Shown here in pieces: positions 1 to 5,393 of a stretch of 6,170 nucleotides of DNA. The stretch covers positions 1 to 6,170 of the forward strand of contig WFPZ01000237.1 of NCBI GenBank assembly GCA_015487335.1, in the 5' to 3' direction. The first letter of the stretch is position 1. Every line of letters starts with the position of its first letter. The translations under genes and the position numbers were made by a program. Under the pieces are notes generated by a model, which saw only the letters and a list, made by a program, of their open reading frames with translations, did not search any database and was not told where the DNA came from. Origin of the DNA: Paracoccaceae bacterium (lineage in GTDB: Bacteria; Pseudomonadota; Alphaproteobacteria; Rhodobacterales; Rhodobacteraceae).

Positions 1-452
1 AAGCCTACAACGCCATGGAATCGGGCGTGGTGGATACGGTGGCCTTCGCCCAGCACGCGCATCTGGCCTTCCGCACCATCGACATCGCCGACTGGTGGAC
101 GGAAAACCTCAACCCCGGCACCGTGAACTGCCCGGTGGTGGTCAACACCGATGCCTATGAAGCCCTGCCCGACGAGTTCCGCAAGGTGCTCGACGAGGCC
201 GTGCCCGAGGCCGTCGACTACTATGTCGAGAACTACAAGAAGCTGCTCGAGAAGTGGGACCAGATCCTCGAAGAGAAGAACGTGCAGCGCGTGCGCCTCG
301 ACGAATCGGTGATCGCCGAGTTCCGCGCCAGGGCGGCCGACCCGATCCGCGACAAGTGGATCGCCGACATGGAGGCCCAGGGCATTCCCGGCCAGGAGCT
401 CTACGATCTGGTGATGAAAACGCTCGAAGAGGTCCGTTCGGGCAACAACTGA
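1..452 (+). CDS. dctP: TRAP transporter solute-binding protein, DctP family (C-terminal part)
   Basis: This is the C-terminal part of a periplasmic solute-binding protein for a TRAP transporter, which captures the substrate and delivers it to the DctQM membrane complex. The frame is open to the left edge: reading from position 3 gives A-Y-N-A before the Met at 15, so that Met is internal. About 149 residues are present, against roughly 320-370 for the whole family. Visible traits are the stretch AMESGVVDTV near the edge, which matches the family's (A/L)..GVVDG segment, then a NPGTVNCPVVVN strand, a YEALPDEFRKVLDEA helix typical of the family ('aLP.e.r..l..a'), and a long charged helical tail. 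The conserved substrate-binding Arg of TRAP binding proteins lies upstream of this point, so substrate cannot be inferred. Its place directly before dctQ and dctM supports the call. Family is firm; ligand unknown. Confidence 0.93.
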   Translation, partial: AYNAMESGVVDTVAFAQHAHLAFRTIDIADWWTENLNPGTVNCPVVVNTDAYEALPDEFRKVLDEAVPEAVDYYVENYKKLLEKWDQILEEKNVQRVRLDESVIAEFRARAADPIRDKWIADMEAQGIPGQELYDLVMKTLEEVRSGNN

Positions 453-463
453 TCAACCTCTGG

Positions 464-489
464 CCCGGCCCGGCGATCGCCGGGCCGGG
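464..489. repeat. Perfect 26-bp palindrome (hairpin) between dctP and dctQ
   Basis: The arm cccggcccggc (464-474) is the exact reverse complement of gccgggccggg (479-489), with the self-complementary gatc between them. As RNA it folds to an 11-bp all-G/C stem with a 4-base loop. It begins 12 bases after the dctP stop and ends 20 bases before the dctQ start. No run of T follows on either strand, so it is not a classical intrinsic terminator. In transporter operons, hairpins behind the binding-protein gene often protect the 3' end of its mRNA or cause partial termination, so that more binding protein than membrane subunit is made. I infer that role here. Confidence 0.7.
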
Positions 490-509
490 AAGATCGGGAT
501 TCCAACCGC

Positions 510-1139
510 ATGTCATCATCTTCCGTCCTGACCGACGACAGCCGCCTTTCGTGGCTCGATCGTCAGGTCTACAAGCTGGAAAGCTTCCTCAACCTGGTCT
601 CCGGGATCGTCATCTTCTTCCTGGTGCTCCTGGCGGTGGCCAACGTGCTGGGGCGCAAGTTCCTGGCCTCGCCGGTGCCGGGCTACGTGGACTGGACAGA
701 ACAGTTCATGGTGGTCTTCGCCTTTCTCGGCCTGTCCTACTGCCAGCGCGAGGGCGGGCACATCCGCATGGACATCGTGGTCACCGCGCTGCGCGGCCGG
801 CTGCTGTGGCTGGCGGAGTTCCTCTCGGTGCTGTTCATGCTGATCCTGACCACGGCGCTGATCTACGGCACCTATTACCACTTCGACCGCAGCTTCGACC
901 TGAACAGCCCGATGTGGTCGCGCGACAGCACCATCGACATCTCGCTGCCGATCTGGCCCGGCAAGGCGATCGTCGCCTTTTCCATGACCCTGCTGTGGGT
1001 GCGCCTGGCGCTGCAGCTGTGGGCCTACGGCCGCGCGATCAGGCTGAACCCCGAACGCCCGGTGGCGGTGCCGCTGCCGGAGGATCCGGCCGAACAGGCC
1101 ATGCACGAGGCCAAAGTCGTCGAGGACCGGAATGGATAG
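510..1139 (+). CDS. dctQ: TRAP transporter small membrane subunit, DctQ family
   Basis: This 209-residue inner-membrane protein is the small subunit of a tripartite TRAP transporter and forms a complex with DctM. Four hydrophobic segments are visible, near residues 29-47, 62-80, 97-121 and 150-172, as expected for the family. The segment DWTEQFMVVFAFLGLSYCQR followed by GGHIRMD (residues about 82-88) matches the conserved DctQ region around helix 2 ('E....f.v...lG.......HI..D'). The C-terminal tail of about 35 residues is polar and charged, and somewhat long. The Met at 510 gives a sensible short cytoplasmic N-terminus. The upstream purine stretch (cggga, 495-499) is a weak ribosome binding site about 10 bases away, just past the intergenic hairpin. 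The last 8 bases overlap the start of dctM, which suggests translational coupling. Confidence 0.93.
   Translation: MSSSSVLTDDSRLSWLDRQVYKLESFLNLVSGIVIFFLVLLAVANVLGRKFLASPVPGYVDWTEQFMVVFAFLGLSYCQREGGHIRMDIVVTALRGRLLWLAEFLSVLFMLILTTALIYGTYYHFDRSFDLNSPMWSRDSTIDISLPIWPGKAIVAFSMTLLWVRLALQLWAYGRAIRLNPERPVAVPLPEDPAEQAMHEAKVVEDRNG
1122..1126 (+). promoter_or_regulatory. Ribosome binding site of dctM, inside dctQ
   Basis: The sequence gagga lies 5 bases before the ATG at 1132, within the last codons of dctQ. It fixes the dctM start and shows that dctM is translated from within the dctQ reading frame. Confidence 0.7.
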
Positions 1140-2553
1140 CATCATCGACATGAAGGCCCTGCTTGCCGGGGTCGATATCTTCAACCTGTCCCTGTGGCTC
1201 AGCGGCGTTCTCGTGATTCTGGTGCTGATCGGAGTGCGGGTGGCCTTCGCCACCGCTTTCATCGGCTTTCTGGGGCTGGCGCTGTTCTTCATGCAGAAGC
1301 AGGGCTTCGACCGCGGCCTGATCACCGCGATGAAGCTGGTGGGGCAGATTCCGCACTCCAAGTCGACAACTTACGCGCTGTCGCTGATCCCGACCTTCAT
1401 CCTGATCGGCTATCTTGCCTTCTATGCGGGGCTCACGCGCTACCTGTTCGAGGCGGCCAAGCGATGGGTGGGCTGGCTGCCCGGCGGCATGGGGGTGGCG
1501 ACGGTATTCGCCACCGCAGGGTTTGCCGCCGTCTCGGGGGCCTCGGTGGCCACCTCGGCGGTGTTCGCCCGCATCGCCATCCCCGAAATGCTGCAGGTGG
1601 GCTATGACAAGCGCTTCGCCTCTGGCGTCGTGGCCGCCGGCGGCACGCTGGCCTCGCTGATCCCGCCTTCGGCAATCCTGGTGATCTACGCGATCATCGT
1701 CGAGCAGTCGGTGGGCAAGCTGCTGCTGGCGGGCTTCCTGCCCGGCGCCGTCTCGGCGCTGATCTATGCCGGGCTGATCATCGGGCTGGCCAGGTTCCGC
1801 AAGAACCTCGGCCCGCCGGTGGGCGGCTTCACCTGGCGCGAGAAATTCGCCTCGCTGCCCGGAACGGCGCCGATCGCGGTGGTGATCTTCATCATCATCT
1901 ATTCCATCTATTTCGGCTGGGCCACGCCCACGGAGGCGGGCGCGCTGGGGGCCTTCACGGTGCTGCTGATGGCCCTGTGGCAGGGGATGCGCTGGCACCA
2001 GCTGAAAGGCGCGCTGATGGAGGCGGCCAAGCTGACGGTGATGATCTTCACCATGATCTGGGGGGTGCTGATCTTCGTGCGCTTCCTGGGCTTCGCCAAC
2101 CTGCCCGAAGCCTTCGCCGAGTTCATCGGCGGGCTGGAGCAGTCGCCCTACATCACGCTGTTCCTGATCCTCGGGGCCTATGTGGTGCTGGGGATGTTCA
2201 TGGACGCCATCGGCATGCTGATCCTCACCCTGCCGGTGACCTACCCGGCGATCATCGCGCTCAACGGCGGGCCGGACGTCACCCGCGAGGCCTCGGCGCT
2301 GGGCATGACCTCCGAGGAGGTGGCGATCTGGTTCGGCATCATCGTGGTGAAGATGGCCGAGCTGTGCCTGATCACGCCGCCGATCGGGCTCAACTGCTAC
2401 GTGGTGGCGGGGGTGGCGCAACAGAACCGGCTGCCGATCTCGGTGCAGGACGTCTTCCGCGGCGCCTCGCCCTTCTTCATCGCCGACGTGGCCACCGTTC
2501 TGGTGCTGATCGCCTTCCCGGGGATCGTGCTGTGGCTGCCGAGCCTCCTGTGA
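1132..2553 (+). CDS. dctM: TRAP transporter large membrane subunit, DctM family
   Basis: This is the large integral-membrane subunit that forms the transport path of the TRAP complex and couples uptake to a Na+ or H+ gradient. It is hydrophobic throughout, with about a dozen membrane segments. Family motifs are clear: GASVATSAVFARIAIPEM (residues 136-153) followed by GYDKR (157-161), GGTLASLIPPSAILVIYAI (170-188), ATPTEAGALGA (264-274), GMFMDAIGMLILTLP (354-368) and LITPPIGLNCYVV (413-425). The two PP-containing motifs belong to the two related halves of the fold. At 473 residues it is longer than the usual 425-440. The excess is a short N-terminal extension (residues 1 to about 20) and a polar stretch around residues 378-397. 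The start at 1132 has a good ribosome binding site and overlaps the dctQ stop by 8 bases. It is the last gene of its operon and converges on aglK. Confidence 0.95.
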   Translation: MDSIIDMKALLAGVDIFNLSLWLSGVLVILVLIGVRVAFATAFIGFLGLALFFMQKQGFDRGLITAMKLVGQIPHSKSTTYALSLIPTFILIGYLAFYAGLTRYLFEAAKRWVGWLPGGMGVATVFATAGFAAVSGASVATSAVFARIAIPEMLQVGYDKRFASGVVAAGGTLASLIPPSAILVIYAIIVEQSVGKLLLAGFLPGAVSALIYAGLIIGLARFRKNLGPPVGGFTWREKFASLPGTAPIAVVIFIIIYSIYFGWATPTEAGALGAFTVLLMALWQGMRWHQLKGALMEAAKLTVMIFTMIWGVLIFVRFLGFANLPEAFAEFIGGLEQSPYITLFLILGAYVVLGMFMDAIGMLILTLPVTYPAIIALNGGPDVTREASALGMTSEEVAIWFGIIVVKMAELCLITPPIGLNCYVVAGVAQQNRLPISVQDVFRGASPFFIADVATVLVLIAFPGIVLWLPSLL

Positions 2554-2575
2554 GGCCGGGCGGCGGGGCCTGAAA

Positions 2576-2597
2576 CGCGCCGGGCAGCCGCGGCGCG
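2576..2597 (-). terminator. Candidate terminator of the agl operon
   Basis: Read on the minus strand, cgcgccg (2597-2591) pairs with cggcgcg (2582-2576) around an 8-base loop, and the stem is followed by tttc. It starts 12 bases beyond the aglK stop codon (2612-2610). The 7-bp all-G/C stem is strong but the T run is only three bases, so termination may be partial or depend on Rho. It overlaps a second, mutually exclusive hairpin at 2586-2611. Confidence 0.45.
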
Positions 2598-2611
2598 CAA
2601 GGGCCGCGGCT
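2586..2611. repeat. Inverted repeat spanning the aglK stop codon
   Basis: agccgcgg (2586-2593) is the reverse complement of ccgcggct (2604-2611), with 10 bases between. The right arm includes two bases of the aglK TAG stop. On the plus strand it lies 33 bases past the dctM stop and could end the dct transcript, but no T run follows. It shares bases 2586-2597 with the candidate agl terminator, so only one of the two hairpins can form in a given RNA. Confidence 0.4.
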
Positions 2612-3695
2612 AGCGGTAGAGCAGCGACTGGCCGTTTGCGAAAAGGTGCACCTTGGCCGGATCGGCGCTCAGCCGCACCGTCTGCCCGCGCAGGCTGGAG
2701 CGGATGCCGGGCAGCTTGGCGATCACCGCGATCTCGCCGTCGGGGGCCAGGAAATGCAGCTGCGTCACCTCGCCGAGCGCCTCGATCATGTCCACCTCGC
2801 CCACATGAACGGCCGGGCCGTCGGTCAGGGTCAGGTCTTCGGGGCGGATCCCTACGTTCACCTTCATCCCCCTGTCGCCCTCCCCGGTGGGCACGCCGGA
2901 AACCGCCGTGCCGCCGTTTTCCAGCCGCACGGTGGTCGTGGTGCCGGTCTCGACGATCTCGCCGGCAAGAAGGTTCATGGCCGGCGAGCCGATGAAGCGA
3001 GCCACGAACTCGTTGCGGGGGCGCTCGTAGAGCTCCAGCGGCGGGCCCACCTGGGCGATGCCCTTGTCGGCCAGCACCACGATGCGCGAGGCCAGCGTCA
3101 TCGCCTCGACCTGGTCATGGGTGACATAGATCATCGTGCTGTCGGGCATGCTCTCCTTGAGCTGGGCGATCTCGATCCGGGTGGCCACCCGCAGCGCCGC
3201 GTCGAGGTTCGAAAGCGGCTCGTCGAACAGATAGACCTTCGGGTCGCGCACGATGGAACGCCCGATCGCCACCCGCTGGCGCTGGCCGCCCGAAAGCTCC
3301 TTCGGCAGGCGGTCGAGATAGGGGGTGAGCTGGAGGATCTCGGCCGCCCGGTTCACCGCCGCCTCGATCTCGGCCCTGGGCTTGCGGGCGATCTTCAGGG
3401 CGAAGCTCATGTTGTCGCGCACCGTCATGTGCGGATAGAGCGCGTAGGACTGGAACACCATGGCGATCCCGCGCTGGGCGGGGGGAACGTCGTTGACCAC
3501 CTGCCCGTCGATCTCCAGCGTGCCGGCGGTGATCTTCTCCAGCCCCGCGATCATCCGCAGGAGCGTCGACTTGCCGCAGCCCGAAGGCCCGACGAAGACG
3601 ACAAGCTCGCCGGTGGCGATGTCGAGGTTGATGTCCCTGAGAACCTCCACCGTGCCATAGCTCTTGCCGACACCCTTCAGCTTCAGTTCCGCCAT
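2610..3695 (-). CDS. aglK: Alpha-glucoside ABC transporter ATP-binding protein (MalK/UgpC family)
   Basis: This 361-residue cytoplasmic ATPase energises sugar import by the Agl permeases. All motifs of an active ABC ATPase are intact: Walker A GPSGCGKST (residues 36-44), Q-loop Gln82 in VFQSYALYPHMTV, signature LSGGQRQRVAIGR (134-146), Walker B VYLFDEP (154-160), D-loop SNLD (162-165) and switch His193 in YVTHDQVEAMT. The FIGSPAMN segment (234-241) and a C-terminal OB-type domain with GIRPEDL (282-288) place it in the MalK/UgpC sugar importers. The start at 3695 is chosen because AAGGAGG lies 8 bases upstream and MAELKLKGVGKSYG is the normal N-terminus. An in-frame ATG 90 bases further upstream would add an unrelated Arg/Gly-rich leader inside aglA. 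The family is certain. The agl assignment rests on the gene order G-A-K, as such ATPases are often shared between importers. Confidence 0.92.
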   Translation of the reverse strand: MAELKLKGVGKSYGTVEVLRDINLDIATGELVVFVGPSGCGKSTLLRMIAGLEKITAGTLEIDGQVVNDVPPAQRGIAMVFQSYALYPHMTVRDNMSFALKIARKPRAEIEAAVNRAAEILQLTPYLDRLPKELSGGQRQRVAIGRSIVRDPKVYLFDEPLSNLDAALRVATRIEIAQLKESMPDSTMIYVTHDQVEAMTLASRIVVLADKGIAQVGPPLELYERPRNEFVARFIGSPAMNLLAGEIVETGTTTTVRLENGGTAVSGVPTGEGDRGMKVNVGIRPEDLTLTDGPAVHVGEVDMIEALGEVTQLHFLAPDGEIAVIAKLPGIRSSLRGQTVRLSADPAKVHLFANGQSLLYR

Positions 3696-3703
3696 TGCGC
3701 AAG

Positions 3704-3710
3704 CCTCCTT
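3704..3710 (-). promoter_or_regulatory. Ribosome binding site of aglK
   Basis: AAGGAGG on the minus strand is a near-perfect Shine-Dalgarno sequence, 8 bases before the aglK ATG and just beyond the aglA stop (3714-3712). It decides the start at 3695 over the in-frame ATG at 3785. Confidence 0.85.
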
Positions 3711-3711
3711 C

Positions 3712-5376
3712 TCATCCGCGCCCGATGCGCCGCGCCAGGCAGGTCTGCCACGGCCCCAGCCGCACGATGCCGTCCGCGCCCGCATGGGCGCTGTTCAGCT
3801 CGGCCCCGATCTGCACCCATTGCCCCGCCGGCATGGCAATCTCTGCGGGCTCATCGCCAAGGTTGAAGGCGCAGAAGATGTGCTCTTCCTCGTGCTCGCG
3901 GAAGAAACGCAGCACCGGCCCCTCGGCCGCCATCCCCGCAAGCGCGCCGCTGCGCAGCGCCGGATGGGCATGGCGGAAGCTGATCGCCCGGCGGTAGTGA
4001 TGCAGAAGCGAGGCCGGGTCTGCCTCGGCGGCGGCCACCGAGCGGGACAGGTGTTCTGGCGCCACCGGCAGCCAGGTGCGGTCGGCCTCGGAAAAGCCGC
4101 CATTGCGCTGCGTTCCGTCCCAGACCATCGGCGTGCGGCAGCCGTCGCGGCCCTTGAACTCGGGCCAGAATTCCAGGCCGTAAGGATCCTGCAGATCGGA
4201 AAAGGACAGCTCGGCCTGGGGCAGGCCCAGCTCTTCGCCCTGGTAGATGCAGGCCGAGCCGCGCAGGCACATCAGCAGCGTGGCGAAGGCGCGCTCGGAC
4301 GGCCCGGACAGGCCCCAGCGCGAGGCGTGGCGCTCCACGTCGTGGTTGGAATAGGCCCAGCAGGCCCAGCCGTCGGCCGCCACCTCCTCGACCCGGGCGA
4401 ACACCTCGGCGATCCGCGCCGCGGTGGGCCGGGCGCCGGAGAGAAGCTCGAAGGCATAGCACATCTGCATCAGGTCGTCGCCGGCGGTATACTGGCCGAG
4501 GATCTCCAGCCCGCGCTGGGCATCGCCCACCTCGCCCACGGCCGCAGCGTTGTAGGGCTCCATCAGGGCGCGTAGTTTTCTCAGAAATTCAAGGTTTTCC
4601 GGCCTGTTCTTCGAGTAGATGTGATCCTGGTAGTTGTAGGGATTGACCAGCGGCGCGATGGTGCTGTTGCGCCGCTCGGGCGGAAGCGGAGGATTGTCCC
4701 GCAACTCCTTGTCATGAAAGTAGAAGTTGATCGTGTCCAGGCGAAACCCGTCAACCCCGCGCTCCAGCCAGAACCGGGCCACGTCCAGCAGGGCCTCCTG
4801 CACGGCCGGTTCGTGGAAGTTGAGGTCGGGCTGGGAGGCGAGGAAATTGTGCAGATAATACTGGCAGCGGCGCGGATCCCAGTGCCAGGCGGAGCCGCCG
4901 AAGATAGACAGCCAGTTGTTGGGCGGCGTGCCGTCGGGCCGGGGATCGGCCCAGACATACCAGTTGGCGCGCGCATTGTCGCGCGAGGCGCGGCTTTCGG
5001 CGAACCACGGGTGCTGATCGGAGGTGTGCGAGAGCACCAGATCGATCATCACCTTCAGCCCCAGCGCATGGGCCGCCTCCACCAGGGCGTCGAAATCGGC
5101 AAGCGTGCCGAACATCGGATCCACGTCGCGGTAATCGGCGACGTCATAGCCGAAATCCTTCATCGGCGAGGTGAAGAAAGGCGAGATCCACACCGCGTCC
5201 ACCCCCAGCGAGGCGATGTAGGGCATCCGCTGGACGATGCCCAGCAGATCCCCCACCCCGTCGCCGTTGCTGTCCTGGAAGCTGCGCGGATAGACCTGAT
5301 AGATCACTGCCCCGCGCCACCACTCCCGCTCCGCGGCGCGGCCGGGCGATCGTCCGAGAGCCTGCTGCGTGCTCAT
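3712..5376 (-). CDS. aglA: Alpha-glucosidase, glycoside hydrolase family 13
   Basis: This 554-residue enzyme releases glucose from the non-reducing end of imported alpha-glucosides. There is no signal peptide, so it acts in the cytoplasm. The N-terminal WWRGAVIYQVYPRSFQDSNGDGVGDL (residues 19-44) carries the metal-binding loop of the family. Catalytic regions follow in order: DLVLSHTSD (112-120), QPDLNF (182-187), GFRLDT with nucleophile Asp214, AVGEVGD with acid/base Glu282, and SNHD with the third acidic residue Asp346. Thr215 after the nucleophile is the residue seen in enzymes that prefer alpha-1,4 bonds, whereas alpha-1,6-specific relatives have Val. The sequence around Asp214 (GFRLDTINFYFHD) resembles Halomonas alpha-glucosidase of subfamily GH13_23. 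A beta-rich C-terminal domain closes the chain. The start at 5376 has AAGGAAG 5 bases upstream. An ATG at 5397, overlapping the aglG stop as ATGA, would add seven residues but has a poorer site. The gene sits between permease and ATPase genes, as in the S. meliloti aglEFGAK operon. Confidence 0.93.
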   Translation of the reverse strand: MSTQQALGRSPGRAAEREWWRGAVIYQVYPRSFQDSNGDGVGDLLGIVQRMPYIASLGVDAVWISPFFTSPMKDFGYDVADYRDVDPMFGTLADFDALVEAAHALGLKVMIDLVLSHTSDQHPWFAESRASRDNARANWYVWADPRPDGTPPNNWLSIFGGSAWHWDPRRCQYYLHNFLASQPDLNFHEPAVQEALLDVARFWLERGVDGFRLDTINFYFHDKELRDNPPLPPERRNSTIAPLVNPYNYQDHIYSKNRPENLEFLRKLRALMEPYNAAAVGEVGDAQRGLEILGQYTAGDDLMQMCYAFELLSGARPTAARIAEVFARVEEVAADGWACWAYSNHDVERHASRWGLSGPSERAFATLLMCLRGSACIYQGEELGLPQAELSFSDLQDPYGLEFWPEFKGRDGCRTPMVWDGTQRNGGFSEADRTWLPVAPEHLSRSVAAAEADPASLLHHYRRAISFRHAHPALRSGALAGMAAEGPVLRFFREHEEEHIFCAFNLGDEPAEIAMPAGQWVQIGAELNSAHAGADGIVRLGPWQTCLARRIGRG

Positions 5377-5381
5377 CCGTT

Positions 5382-5388
5382 CTTCCTT
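5382..5388 (-). promoter_or_regulatory. Ribosome binding site of aglA
   Basis: AAGGAAG on the minus strand lies 5 bases before the ATG at 5376, in the 17-base gap after the aglG stop. It favours that start over the ATG at 5397, which has only ggtga 2 bases upstream. Confidence 0.65.
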
Positions 5389-5393
5389 TCCGG

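Noticed and set aside
473..480. The octamer gcgatcgc, known as the dispersed HIP1 repeat of cyanobacteria
   Set aside because: It is a single copy at the centre of a longer palindrome, in a genome that does not look cyanobacterial. I treat it as coincidence.
254..1153. 299-codon plus-strand frame over the dctP end and dctQ
   Set aside because: It is an Arg/Pro/Gly-rich out-of-frame reading of dctP and dctQ. It also runs through the intergenic palindrome, and nothing supports translation.
1039..2421. 460-codon open frame on the minus strand opposite dctM
   Set aside because: Its product is dominated by His, Asp, Gln and Arg repeats that mirror hydrophobic codons of dctM. There is no domain and no good ribosome binding site, so it is an antisense artefact.
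3696..3785. Upstream in-frame ATG that would extend aglK by 30 residues
   Set aside because: The extra residues are Arg/Gly/Ala-rich, lie within aglA and are unlike any MalK N-terminus. The strong AAGGAGG directly before 3695 settles the start.
2646..3866. Long open frame (406 codons) on the plus strand opposite aglK, and another at 3664-4575 opposite aglA
   Set aside because: The products are His/Gly/Leu/Gln-rich low-complexity strings without motifs. The minus-strand frames carry complete ABC ATPase and GH13 signatures.
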